From Chloroflexota bacterium (lineage in GTDB: Bacteria; Chloroflexota; Ktedonobacteria; Ktedonobacterales; Ktedonobacteraceae): DNA of 13,035 nucleotides. Of the stretch, positions 1 to 7,564 are shown piece after piece. Location of the stretch: the NCBI GenBank assembly GCA_005881495.1, contig VBHI01000357.1, positions 9,872 through 22,906 on the forward strand, written 5' to 3'. How positions within the stretch are numbered: position 1 is the stretch's first letter; the number at the start of each line of letters is the position of its first letter. A program made the position numbers and the translations under genes. The notes below the pieces were generated by a model that was not told the origin of the DNA, did not search any database, and saw only the letters and a list, made by a program, of their open reading frames with translations.

Positions 1-191
1 ACCTCTTGCCAGAGCGAGACGCGCTCATCTACCGGAAAGAGCAAATTTTTATCAGGAAAAGCATAAACGGCAATTATCAGTGTGTCAAAGTGTTGTGCTG
101 CTCGTCGCGCAATGTCAAGATGGCCATTTGTTAGTGGGTCGAAACTACCGGGATACACGGCTATCTGTCCGCGCTTTTCCTCATTGCTCAC
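1..191 (-). CDS. coaD: Phosphopantetheine adenylyltransferase, N-terminal part (gene runs off the window)
   Basis: Reading from a GTG at 189-191 the frame gives [19 protein letters not shown], continuing [14 protein letters not shown] and then a hydrophobic strand LIIAVYAF. The [15 protein letters not shown] block is the nucleotidyltransferase signature of bacterial PPAT, with the TxGH motif that binds ATP. The enzyme adenylylates 4'-phosphopantetheine to dephospho-CoA, the penultimate step of coenzyme A synthesis, in the cytoplasm. Only about 63 of roughly 160 residues lie in the window. An in-frame TGA lies just upstream of the GTG, so no earlier start exists; the ATG at 182-184 is in another frame. 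A purine-rich AAGGGA about 7 bases before the GTG may serve as the ribosome site. It is the last gene of the minus-strand recG group and probably also has its own promoter. Confidence 0.93.
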   Translation of the reverse strand, partial: MSNEEKRGQIAVYPGSFDPLTNGHLDIARRAAQHFDTLIIAVYAFPDKNLLFPVDERVSLWQE

Positions 192-257
192 GCTCTTTTC
201 CCTTCACTGCATTAAAGTGTACGTCAATGAGATTCCGAGAAATGGAAATCTTTCTGT

Positions 258-286
258 ATTAAATCATATGGATGGACAATCGGCAA
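258..286 (-). promoter_or_regulatory. Candidate sigma-70-like promoter for coaD
   Basis: On the minus strand TTGCCG (281-286) and TTTAAT (258-263) are separated by 17 bases, with expected start near 251, about 60 bases before the coaD GTG. The match is moderate (4/6 and 5/6). The 111-bp gap between coaD and the membrane-protein gene leaves room for such a promoter. Confidence 0.4.
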
Positions 287-302
287 TAGGGCAGGGTTGA
301 TG

Positions 303-686
303 TCAGGCCGCGACAGTGGTTTTCAGGCGTTTCCTTGTGCGAGCGTAGATCATTTCACCGAGGCCTATGGCTGATAAGCCGAGGAGCAGGTGAATTACCT
401 GGATGACCCAGTGCGCGGAGCCGGGTAGCCAGTTTTGCTGGTATAAGCCAACAATGGCAAGAAGTAGGCCGACAATGAATGTTGCTACTGCCAGGCCAAA
501 ACTGCCACCTTTTATAAAGCCTTGCGCCAATCCGATAACCCAGAGAGAGAGAACTACTATGAAACCGATAAGCATGTGGACGAGTTGGAGATTTTCGAGG
601 TTGCCTGTCCAGAATATGATGCCCATGACGAGCGCTACGAGTACGGCGATGCGCAGTACCATGACTGCGATGGTCATAACTTTCAT
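303..686 (-). CDS. Small four-helix integral membrane protein, function unknown
   Basis: 127 residues, with hydrophobic segments at about 8-28, 33-56, 63-83 and 92-113 and a basic tail (ARTRKRLK) after the last helix. The start is well supported: GGAGGATCA lies directly before the ATG. The protein looks like an internal duplication of a two-helix unit, because helix 2 carries H37-M-L-I-G and helix 4 carries H99-L-L-L-G at equivalent places, with a further H92 near the start of helix 4. Paired membrane histidines can ligate haem, as in cytochrome b-type four-helix bundles, but there is no direct evidence of haem here. Its ATG overlaps the stop codon of the preceding small ORF as ATGA, so the two may be translationally coupled and part of the recG transcript. 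I do not recognise a named family. Confidence 0.8.
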   Translation of the reverse strand: MKVMTIAVMVLRIAVLVALVMGIIFWTGNLENLQLVHMLIGFIVVLSLWVIGLAQGFIKGGSFGLAVATFIVGLLLAIVGLYQQNWLPGSAHWVIQVIHLLLGLSAIGLGEMIYARTRKRLKTTVAA

Positions 687-949
687 TGATCCTCCGGAAA
701 TAGTATATGATGTTTGTATTTTACAACAAGTAGGCTAGTCTGGTGCACTTCTGCCAGAGGGCGTATCGTCTCTGTCCCTAACAGACGAGGGACAAGCCTC
801 TGGCGGGTATTTGACTTACAGGTTCTCTGCCATGATGTGTGTTTCGTTGCTTTGACGACGGCCTGTGCTGAGCCGATATTAGAAGCTCCAAGCCCCCCGA
901 TGAAACGTGCAATCAGTAAGAATAATGGCGATCGTAACATTTTGTTCAT
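683..949 (-). CDS. Small ORF with an MFS-transporter-like segment; possible gene remnant
   Basis: 88 codons with a good ribosome site (AGGAG, 9 bases before ATG) and a 4-bp ATGA overlap with the next gene, both of which favour real translation. Residues 8-31 (SPLFLLIARFIGGLGASNIG, then SAQA) closely resemble the fourth-helix signature of TetA-like MFS drug exporters, where ARxxxGxxGxNxxxAQAYIAD is typical. After AQA the similarity stops at once, and residues 32-88 are polar and without recognisable domain. The N-terminus could also be read as a signal peptide ending AQA. The best explanation is a decayed fragment of an MFS gene that acquired, or kept, a start site. It lies 46 bp after recG. 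Confidence 0.45.
   Translation of the reverse strand: MNKMLRSPLFLLIARFIGGLGASNIGSAQAVVKATKHTSWQRTCKSNTRQRLVPRLLGTETIRPLAEVHQTSLLVVKYKHHILFPEDQ
753..804. repeat. Nested inverted repeat (outer 8 bp, inner 7 bp)
   Basis: GCCAGAGG (753-760) is the exact reverse complement of CCTCTGGC (797-804). Inside it TGTCCCT (773-779) pairs with AGGGACA (788-794) around an 8-base loop. An alternative pairing (CGTCT with AGACG) uses the inner loop. There is no T tract, so it is not a standard terminator. It lies inside the small ORF between recG and the membrane-protein gene. Confidence 0.55.
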
Positions 950-995
950 GCTAATGAACTCCTAAGAACATTGTCAAGGGGCGATCAACGGGCGG

Positions 996-3710
996 TCAAT
1001 GCGCCATAAAGTTCTGCCAGAAGAGGCGCATTCTCTCGCGGAGCGGGCCATGTTCTGGTTTGCGCAGGTACGGGTCACTCTGCCAGAGTTGCGCGGCCAG
1101 GGAACGTGACAATTCGATGAGCCTGGTATCGCCCAGGTCGGCCATGCGCAATTCAGGCATGCCACTCTGGCGCACGCCAATAAAGTCACCAGGGCCGCGC
1201 AGTCGCATGTCTTCTTCGGAGAGGCGGAAGCCGTCATCGGTTGATTCGAAGACATGCAGCCGTTCCTGTGCTTGCAAGCCGGCATCAGCGCTGAGCACAT
1301 AGCAGAAAGCTTGATCTTTGCCGCGACCAACGCGCCCGCGAAACTGGTGAAGCTGTGAGAGGCCGAAACGGTCGGCATCCTCGATCACTATGACGGTAGC
1401 ATTGGGTATGTCGATGCCTACTTCGATGACCGAGGTAGCTACCAGAATGTCGAGTTCGTCATCGCGGAAACGGCGCATCGTCGCGTCCTTATCCGCCGGT
1501 TTCATGGCACCGTGCAACAGACCGAGACGCAAATTGGGGAAGACCTCGCGGCTTAAGCGTTCGAACTCAACGGTAGCAGCCTTGGCGGCGAGCGACTCGG
1601 ACTCCTCGATGAGGGGACAGATGATAAAAGCCTGGTGGCCCTCCGCCACCTGGTGAGCGATGACGGTGTAGGCTTCAGGGCGGCGCGCTCCGGTGCGCCA
1701 GCGCGTGATGATCTTCTGGCGGCCGGGGGGAAGCTGGTCTATGACAGAGACATCCAGATCTCCATATAATGTGAGAGCAAGGGTACGTGGAATGGGGGTT
1801 GCGGTCATGACGAGCATGTGCGGGTGATAGCCTTTCTGGCGCAGGATGTCGCGCTGTTCCACGCCAAAGCGATGCTGTTCATCGACGATTACCAAACCAA
1901 GGCGCTTGAAACTCACCTCTTCCTGGATAAGGGCGTGGGTGCCAATAGCGACCATTGCCTGGCCGGTCTCGATAGCCGCGCGTCCCAGCGTTCTTTCACG
2001 CTGTTTCAGGCTGCCGGTCAAGAGGACTGTATGAATGCCGAATGGCTCCAGCATGGCGCTAATACTACGAGCATGTTGCTCTGCCAGCAGTTCTGTGGGA
2101 GCCATGATAGCTCCCTGGTAGCCGTTGAGCGCGGCAGTCAACAGGGCGGCAGCGGCCACAGCCGTTTTACCGGCGCCAACATCACCCTGGAGAAGGCGGC
2201 ACATGGGTTTGCTCTGGGCAAGGTCAGCGAGGATTTCGCAGATGACCCGCTGTTGAGCGTCCGTAAATCGAAATGGCAGGGTTGCCTCAAATGGCTTGTC
2301 GGTGATCACAGGTGACCAGAGTGTCGTGTTGGGAGGGCTGTATACGTCCTTGTTCTCGCCTACTCCATTCGTCTTGCTACTTTTCTCTTGCTGCACTATT
2401 GTTTCCCGGGTGGGAGGATCAACGAAAATTTTTGTGAGATCAATGTTGAAGGCGTTCCCATGCGGCGCCTCCTGTTGCCAGCGACTGCGCCTTTCCTGCA
2501 TGCCAAGCTGGATCAAAAAGAGTTCATCAAAACCCAGGCGGCGGTGGGCATTGAGAAGGGCTGTTTCATTTTCAGGGTAGTGTATATGCGAGATAGCGTC
2601 GGGTAGGGGCATAAGTTTTCCTGCTGAACGTATTGCCGCTGGCAGGTAGTCGGGAACCATGGCTGCATAGCGGTCAACAGCCCATTTTGTGAAGCGCCGG
2701 AGCGCCTTAGCATGCAGACCCTCGGTCAGTGGATACGTTGGTACGAGGCGCCCAGTGTTTACCAGGTCGCCCTGCTCGGGCAATTCATGGCTGCGTACGG
2801 AGAATTCAATCTTGTTGCCAAAGCGCTGCTTGACACCAGTAACGACAAGATAGGAGCCTTGCGCGGCCTTTAACTGTTTGAGTAAGTAGGATTGATTGAA
2901 CCAGCTCACATTGAGCTTGCCCGTCTCATCCGAGATCGTAGCGATGGTGCGCATCCTGCCACCGCTGGTGGGGATATTTTTCACCTCCCAGATGAGGCCC
3001 ATGGTTGTGGTCAGTTCGTTGAAGGGGATGCTGGCAATTTTTACCAGTTTGCTATAATCGCGGTGTTCGCGGGGAAAATAGAAGAGCAGATCGCGCACGG
3101 TGCGGATGCCCAGGTTATGGAGACGCGCGGCCGCCGTGGCTCCTACGCCGGGGACTGCCGTGATATCGGCGCTGAGCAGCGTCAGTACGGTATGACCAGC
3201 CGTCATACCTGCTTCTAAACGGACGGTATTGTGCGCTGGTTTTGCCGCTGGTTTTGCGCTTGTTTTCTTTTCGGGGCTGGTTGGTGGTGTAGTGCGAATG
3301 CTCTCGTTATTGGAGCGCACTTCAACAGGACCAGTTTCTGTCGCGCTGCCGTTGTGGTGAGCAACGGTGAGTGGTTTGGAAAGGGGCAGAGTACGAGGTT
3401 GTTGCGCTGGTGATGTGTTGCCGTCCAGTTCGTTGAGGATGGCGAGGGCGGCGCGCAGACTGGCGGCGCGCTGCATGGGGTCCTGCCGGCGGTATCCTTC
3501 GAGGTATTCGGTAAAGGAATGAATAGGGCGCGGGTCAAGACCGGCTTCTTTACAGGCGTTACTGGCCTGGTCGGCCCAGCGTACGACAAAGAGTTCTAAA
3601 CCACCAGGCTTGATGGCCTGATCCTGGTGGTTCGTGCGCTGTTCATGTTGAAGAACTTTGCGTGCTCGCTCAACGAATTGGGTGAGGGCATTATTGGTTG
3701 TGTCCGGCAT
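996..3710 (-). CDS. recG: ATP-dependent DNA helicase RecG with long N-terminal extension
   Basis: RecG is a superfamily 2 helicase that regresses stalled replication forks and processes branched recombination intermediates. Numbering from an in-frame TTG at 3728 (910 aa): a Ser/Pro/Lys/Ala-rich N-terminal extension at 1-180, a wedge with a helix-hairpin-helix-like PGVGATAAARLHNLGI near 193-208, an OB-fold at about 240-315, Walker A GDVGAGKT 515-522, DEQH box 616-619, TATPIPR 642-648, TSVIEVGIDIP 765-775, QFRGRVGRG 795-803, and the C-terminal DFIGVRQSG typical of RecG. Usual length is near 680-820, so this one is long; part of the excess is also a linker at about 436-480 before the helicase core. 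Neither the TTG (3728) nor the ATG (3710, residue 7) has a clear Shine-Dalgarno sequence. ATG is preferred as the commoner codon. It leads the minus-strand group towards coaD. Confidence 0.96.
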   Translation of the reverse strand: MPDTTNNALTQFVERARKVLQHEQRTNHQDQAIKPGGLELFVVRWADQASNACKEAGLDPRPIHSFTEYLEGYRRQDPMQRAASLRAALAILNELDGNTSPAQQPRTLPLSKPLTVAHHNGSATETGPVEVRSNNESIRTTPPTSPEKKTSAKPAAKPAHNTVRLEAGMTAGHTVLTLLSADITAVPGVGATAAARLHNLGIRTVRDLLFYFPREHRDYSKLVKIASIPFNELTTTMGLIWEVKNIPTSGGRMRTIATISDETGKLNVSWFNQSYLLKQLKAAQGSYLVVTGVKQRFGNKIEFSVRSHELPEQGDLVNTGRLVPTYPLTEGLHAKALRRFTKWAVDRYAAMVPDYLPAAIRSAGKLMPLPDAISHIHYPENETALLNAHRRLGFDELFLIQLGMQERRSRWQQEAPHGNAFNIDLTKIFVDPPTRETIVQQEKSSKTNGVGENKDVYSPPNTTLWSPVITDKPFEATLPFRFTDAQQRVICEILADLAQSKPMCRLLQGDVGAGKTAVAAAALLTAALNGYQGAIMAPTELLAEQHARSISAMLEPFGIHTVLLTGSLKQRERTLGRAAIETGQAMVAIGTHALIQEEVSFKRLGLVIVDEQHRFGVEQRDILRQKGYHPHMLVMTATPIPRTLALTLYGDLDVSVIDQLPPGRQKIITRWRTGARRPEAYTVIAHQVAEGHQAFIICPLIEESESLAAKAATVEFERLSREVFPNLRLGLLHGAMKPADKDATMRRFRDDELDILVATSVIEVGIDIPNATVIVIEDADRFGLSQLHQFRGRVGRGKDQAFCYVLSADAGLQAQERLHVFESTDDGFRLSEEDMRLRGPGDFIGVRQSGMPELRMADLGDTRLIELSRSLAAQLWQSDPYLRKPEHGPLRERMRLFWQNFMAH

Positions 3711-3756
3711 AAAGCAAATGGTTCGCAATCCACTGTCTTATTTTTTCTGCCCTTCT

Positions 3757-3786
3757 ACTATAGTGGGTTTGTGGAACAGGTGTCAA
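3757..3786 (-). promoter_or_regulatory. recG promoter
   Basis: On the minus strand a perfect TTGACA (3781-3786) and TATAGT (3757-3762) are 18 bases apart. The expected start is near 3750, giving a leader of about 20-40 bases to the TTG or ATG of recG. It sits between recG and the methyltransferase gene upstream, so recG need not be read from the methyltransferase transcript. Confidence 0.75.
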
Positions 3787-3810
3787 GCGACATCTGCCCA
3801 GACCTTCGTG

Positions 3811-4680
3811 TTACTGCGGCTTTTCTCCCCAGGCTGTCACGTATGTCCAGAGCCCACAGAAATCGCTCGCGAGCATTTCTGCCTGCATTTGTTGGTAGAG
3901 CCGATCGTACTCTGGTTCGGTGAGCCCTTTGGTTTTAAGGTGAAAGGGTTTTGCCAATTCGAAGATGTAGACGAAATTGCGCCAGAAGCCTTCGAAATCG
4001 GCTGTTCCTGATGAGATGTCCAGGACGTGCCCCTGGTGCTTGACGTCCTGGAAGCCGGCGTCGCGCAACAAGCGCTTGAGCACGGGAGTAATCCCGATAT
4101 GCCGCCCATCCACAGAAAAGCTCCGTCCTGTTTCGTAAAATGTCCTTGCAGCGATGTGCCACAACTCATTGAGCGCCGGGGAGGTTGTCACCGGCATTTC
4201 CAGCTCTGTGAGACGGATGATTCCGCCAGGACGCAGAATCCGCATGCATTCGGCAAGCAACTGCGGCCATTCGCTGGGCGCCATGACTCCAAAGAGTGTC
4301 CGTTCATTGATCAGGTCGAATGATGCATCCTCAAAGATTAGTGGTTGTTTTACATCCATGACCGTGAAACTGGCGTTTCCATAGTTACGTGAAATAGACT
4401 GCCCCTTTGCGAACTGAATCATGGACAAACTGATGTCAATGCCGGTTACCTTGATGTCAGGATGCTCGCGTGCCACTTCGAGCACCCAGCCACCGGGACC
4501 GCAGGCGAGATCGAGGATGGTCTTGATCCCGGAGAAGTCTGGGCGCTCCGAGAGCGTCCCCCTCAACCCATTATTGATGATCTTATCGAAATTGAGCAGC
4601 CACGTCATCGTCCCACCGCTCTCGGTATCGGCGACGAAGTGGATCTTACTGCCAGGGATATCAGAAGATGATGTAGACAT
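3811..4680 (-). CDS. Class I SAM-dependent methyltransferase, substrate unknown
   Basis: 289 residues with a Rossmann methyltransferase core: motif I ILDLACGPG at 55-63, the acidic ribose-binding position in GIDIS (80-84), an MDV at 108-110 that would contact adenine, and the post-motif LRPGG at 149-153 followed by a strand IIRLTELE. The start has a good ribosome site (GGGAG, 9 bases before ATG). The C-terminal ~100 residues (FYETGRSF, GFWRNFVYIF, a helical Tyr/Gln-rich end) probably form the acceptor-binding cap and are not diagnostic. It follows the XRE/GAF regulator by 48 bp on the same strand, so the two probably form an operon whose expression is controlled by that regulator. The acceptor could be a small molecule or lipid quinone-like compound; the sequence alone does not say. 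Confidence 0.88.
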   Translation of the reverse strand: MSTSSSDIPGSKIHFVADTESGGTMTWLLNFDKIINNGLRGTLSERPDFSGIKTILDLACGPGGWVLEVAREHPDIKVTGIDISLSMIQFAKGQSISRNYGNASFTVMDVKQPLIFEDASFDLINERTLFGVMAPSEWPQLLAECMRILRPGGIIRLTELEMPVTTSPALNELWHIAARTFYETGRSFSVDGRHIGITPVLKRLLRDAGFQDVKHQGHVLDISSGTADFEGFWRNFVYIFELAKPFHLKTKGLTEPEYDRLYQQMQAEMLASDFCGLWTYVTAWGEKPQ

Positions 4681-4728
4681 TGAATAACTCCCTCTATAGT
4701 AGTGGTACTCAGCTTGCGCTCATACAGC

Positions 4729-5715
4729 TTAACTGTGGTGGGAAATGGGCAGAGCGAGCAAATCCGCCTCAAGGTCTGCCCAGACGATTTGTTCTGCTTC
4801 CCTCACCGTGACGGGGTGCTGCTTTTGAGATGCCTCTCGCAATACATCCGAGACACGTTGGCGAAACTGAGAGAAACGGAGTCGTTGTGTCTCCTGGGAA
4901 GGCATCAGACTGAGTTCAATATCCCGGAGCGCATAGAACTCCTCCGATCTGAATGCTAGTGTTAACAACTCTGTGTATTGCTCAACGAGTTTCTGTCGAA
5001 ACTCAAGGAAATAGCCTGGTTGTGTACTGGAGATAATCAAGCAACCCGCGACACGCCCTCCCAGGAGTATAGGGCTGGCTACGGCACTTTTCTCCCACTC
5101 CTCCCAACGGACTGGCGTAAATGTCTGTTCAGTACGACTCTGCACGGTGACAAGATGTCCTACGGAAACGGCGTAGCCTGCAAGGGATTCGATGCCGAGG
5201 AACAACAGCCCCTGATCGAGATAGGTATTCCAGGGGGGAGTACCACGCCCGGTGTTTTGGCGCAGACTACATACCTTGTGTGCAACTCCCGATGGGGGCA
5301 TGCAATGAGCGATGGTAATCGCCATCCCCAAGTAGTTGGGGTCGAGTTGCCCGAGTGCCAACTGCATGATCAGGTCGCTCATGTACCAGGAACGCTGTGC
5401 ATCTTGCATGTTGACGTACGTGTTAAGGATACGGCTGTAGATTTCCGCTGGAATCTGTTCGGATATATCCTCGCCCACTGGCATGTCGAAGGTCGGGAAT
5501 TCCTCTAAGAGTAGTTGAGTAAGGGTCTCTTGCTGTTCGGGAAGGGCTTTCAGGAGGCGTTGCAGATTCTCATACCGGGGGTTCGTCTCTCCCCTGGCCC
5601 AGCGCACGAGCGTGGCGGGATTGACGCCTAACCGGTTGGCGATCCGCTGTCTTTCCTGTGCGTCTGCGATGATGTTTTCCAGTAGCTTGCGCCAGGCAGT
5701 TGCTTCCATTTCCAT
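4729..5715 (-). CDS. XRE-family transcriptional regulator with GAF-like sensor domain
   Basis: An open frame of 334 codons from a GTG at 5733. The ATG at 5713-5715 (residue 7) is preferred because AGGA lies 10 bases before it while the GTG has no ribosome site. Residues 13-65 form a Cro/C1-type helix-turn-helix: RQRIANRLGVNPATLVRWAR is the recognition unit, followed by NPRYENLQRLLKAL. A middle region at about 130-265 has the alternating strand/helix pattern of a GAF domain (AGYAVSVGHLVTVQS, then SAVASPILLGGRVAGCLII, then VEQYTELLTLAF). The C-terminal 65 residues are helical and acidic. A cytoplasmic ligand-responsive repressor or activator is likely; the ligand is unknown. It is transcribed with the methyltransferase gene 48 bp downstream, its probable target along with itself. 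Confidence 0.85.
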   Translation of the reverse strand: MEMEATAWRKLLENIIADAQERQRIANRLGVNPATLVRWARGETNPRYENLQRLLKALPEQQETLTQLLLEEFPTFDMPVGEDISEQIPAEIYSRILNTYVNMQDAQRSWYMSDLIMQLALGQLDPNYLGMAITIAHCMPPSGVAHKVCSLRQNTGRGTPPWNTYLDQGLLFLGIESLAGYAVSVGHLVTVQSRTEQTFTPVRWEEWEKSAVASPILLGGRVAGCLIISSTQPGYFLEFRQKLVEQYTELLTLAFRSEEFYALRDIELSLMPSQETQRLRFSQFRQRVSDVLREASQKQHPVTVREAEQIVWADLEADLLALPISHHS

Positions 5716-5760
5716 CACTCTTTTTTCCTGCACTCAGGTGCTGTGGTGGTTTGCCCCAGC

Positions 5761-5789
5761 AGCATAGCACCCCCAGAATGAGTTGTCAA
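5761..5789 (-). promoter_or_regulatory. Promoter of the regulator-methyltransferase operon
   Basis: Minus-strand TTGACA (5784-5789) and TATGCT (5761-5766) with a 17-base spacer. Predicted start near 5754, which leaves about 40 bases to the preferred ATG. A good consensus match at the right distance. Confidence 0.7.
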
Positions 5790-5856
5790 CTTGGAGGCTT
5801 TTAGCTTCTACTCCCAATCCAGTAGCAAACAACTTCTTGTTCAGAGTAGGAGTCTG

Positions 5857-7035
5857 CTAAGCGACATCAGTTTCTGCCGCGGGTGCTTTAAAGTGAATCT
5901 CCAGGGCCTTGTTGACAAAGCGTGCCATTGTTGCCTCCTGGGTTGCCAGGACAGAGGGCAGAGTGATATCGCGTTTGAAGTTACCGATCTCGATGATCAT
6001 CTCGTCACCCTTCCTGGTCATGAGCACTTTGTCCATCTCGACGTGCGGGAGAGGTAAACGCAGGATGTAGGCATCTCCCTGGCGCGTGACCTCTTGAATT
6101 TTTCCACGATAGTAGACCTGGGTGGGGTCCTGATCGCCAAAGACGACATCTGCTAACTTGACAAGCGGTGAAATGCCGATAATTTCGTGAGGATAATAGG
6201 GGGCCTCCCAAATGGGGAGCGGTGCGAAGGTGTTATGTATCTGCCGGAGAAACTTCGTCTGGTTGTGGTAAAGCTCTTGCATGAACGGGTCGTGATACTC
6301 ACTTTTTGCGAGTACACGGTTGCAGATGACGGCGTCGATAGGATAGCCAAAGAGGGCGAGATAGGTTTCGGCCCGTAAGGCTTCTTTGATGACCATACGT
6401 TCAGGATTAACGACCAGGCGATATGAGCTAATATCGGGATTGCCCAACACCTCGCGCAACACCTTCACTCGTTCGCTCAGCTCATTGACGGCATCCAGTA
6501 TTTCCGCGGAGGGCAAGAACGCCTTGATCAGTGGTCGGGCGAGGCCAAGCGTGCCGCTTTGTAGGTTCATGATGCGGCCGGCATACCACTGAAAGGTGTC
6601 AGGCATACTGAGGAGGCGCACGGTTTCGCCGGTGGGTGCGGCATCAATGACGACGACATCGAAGTTTCCTTCACGGGCATTACGGTAGATGTTAACCAGG
6701 CTGACGATTTCATCCATACCAGGAATGAGGGCGAGTTCTTCCGCCATCACAGAGTCTATGCCGCGATTGCGCAACGCCTTACTGACTGAATCCTGTAGCT
6801 TGCTCCAACCCCGGCGCATCTCGTCGAGGGCGTTGACTTCCTGCGCCCAGAGATTCGGCGCCAACTCTTTTGGTTCTGAAGTAAGAGGTCTATTTAAGCA
6901 ATCGGCCAGGCTGTGGGCAAGGTCAGTACTGACGACGAGGGTGCGTTTGCCCATCATTGCAGAACGAACGGCTGTGGCGGCAGAGATGGTTGTTTTGCCC
7001 ACACCACCTTTTCCCAGGTATAGTATGATACGCAT
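5857..7035 (-). CDS. ArsA/Get3-family ATPase with C-terminal HSP20-like domain
   Basis: 392 residues. The deviant Walker A (P-loop) GKGGVGKTT is at 8-16, switch I STDLAHSLAD at 36-45 (the family usually has DPAHSL; here Leu replaces Pro), and switch II DAAPTGETVRLLSMP at 131-145. The adenine-side block VVNPERMVIKEALRAETYL (208-226), then LFGYPIDAVICNRV, is also typical. Residues about 315-385 match the HSP20-like beta-sandwich found at the C-terminus of bacterial ArsA-like proteins. There is only one ATPase half, so it would act as a homodimer. The cysteine triad that binds arsenite in plasmid ArsA is not evident and no arsB, arsD or arsR neighbour is present, so an arsenite-efflux role is doubtful; a Get3-like chaperone or targeting role is at least as likely. 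Start supported by AAGGA, 6 bases before ATG. Confidence 0.93.
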   Translation of the reverse strand: MRIILYLGKGGVGKTTISAATAVRSAMMGKRTLVVSTDLAHSLADCLNRPLTSEPKELAPNLWAQEVNALDEMRRGWSKLQDSVSKALRNRGIDSVMAEELALIPGMDEIVSLVNIYRNAREGNFDVVVIDAAPTGETVRLLSMPDTFQWYAGRIMNLQSGTLGLARPLIKAFLPSAEILDAVNELSERVKVLREVLGNPDISSYRLVVNPERMVIKEALRAETYLALFGYPIDAVICNRVLAKSEYHDPFMQELYHNQTKFLRQIHNTFAPLPIWEAPYYPHEIIGISPLVKLADVVFGDQDPTQVYYRGKIQEVTRQGDAYILRLPLPHVEMDKVLMTRKGDEMIIEIGNFKRDITLPSVLATQEATMARFVNKALEIHFKAPAAETDVA

Positions 7036-7126
7036 AGTTTTCCTTACTGACTTATTCTATTTTTGCTGCACGGACCCCACGGTGCCGGATTGACCGGGGC
7101 CAATATAGTGCCGGGCCACCACCGTG

Positions 7127-7186
7127 CCAGGTTGATCGGGGTCGGGGCGACCGGGGCCAGGTCGATCGGGGTCAGGGCGACCGCAA
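7127..7186. repeat. Two tandem 30-bp GC-rich units inside a repeat-rich spacer
   Basis: Units 7127-7156 and 7157-7186 share CCAGGTYGATCGGGGTCRGG then GCGACCG and diverge at the last few bases. A related, more degenerate copy (TTGACCGGGGCCA) precedes them at about 7090-7102. The second unit runs into a palindromic GACCGCAAGGGTC element (7179-7207). No gene is visible in 7036-7288. Confidence 0.6.
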
Positions 7187-7207
7187 GGGTCGACCCTACT
7201 ATACACG
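7179..7207. repeat. Interspersed palindromic element, copy A
   Basis: 29 bp with core GACCGCAAGGGTCGACCCTA followed by CTATACACG. It matches 8516-8544 at all but one base (A for T at the inner position). The core can fold as a short hairpin with a GCAA-containing loop. Confidence 0.65.
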
Positions 7208-7288
7208 TGTGTGCCTGATTCCGATGTGATTCCGATCCCTGGTTATTGGTGGAACCCCTACATTTGTTTGTTATTTGTATTTACGTAG

Positions 7289-7543
7289 ATGGCCCCCTTC
7301 TGGTTATATCCTGTGTTTGTGAAGAGATGGAAGACTGCCACTGATGGTGATGAGCATACATCATCGTTTGATTCATGTGACGTAGGAAGTAGTGCATTCG
7401 CAACATTTTTTAGAGAAAATTACCAGTATTTGCTTTTTGATGCGTCCATTATTAAGGTCAGACTATCCAGGAATGGTGTGGAAGCTTATTTCTCTGCCAA
7501 TGGGTATGTGGTAATTGACCTTGATTTATCTGCCGCAGAATGA
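7289..7543 (+). CDS. Hypothetical 84-residue ORF, weakly supported
   Basis: An ATG frame of 84 codons ending 21 bases before a plus-strand intrinsic terminator, which is the main reason to list it. The C-terminal part (SIIKVRLSRNGVEAYFSANG, then YVVIDLDLS) has a plausible strand pattern. Against it: no Shine-Dalgarno sequence before the ATG, no clear promoter in the repeat-rich region upstream, an odd aromatic N-terminus (MAPFWLYPVF), and lower GC than the other genes here. It may be a remnant whose real start is lost. Not recognised as any family. Confidence 0.3.
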   Translation: MAPFWLYPVFVKRWKTATDGDEHTSSFDSCDVGSSAFATFFRENYQYLLFDASIIKVRLSRNGVEAYFSANGYVVIDLDLSAAE

Positions 7544-7564
7544 GATGAGGGCGAAGGGGTAAGA

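Noticed and set aside
974..1378. 134-codon minus-strand ORF overlapping the recG 3' end
   Set aside because: Alternate frame of recG helicase domain; no ribosome site.
5857..7035. Arsenic-resistance operon
   Set aside because: No arsR, arsB, arsC or arsD nearby and no arsenite-binding cysteine triad; only the ATPase family is supported.
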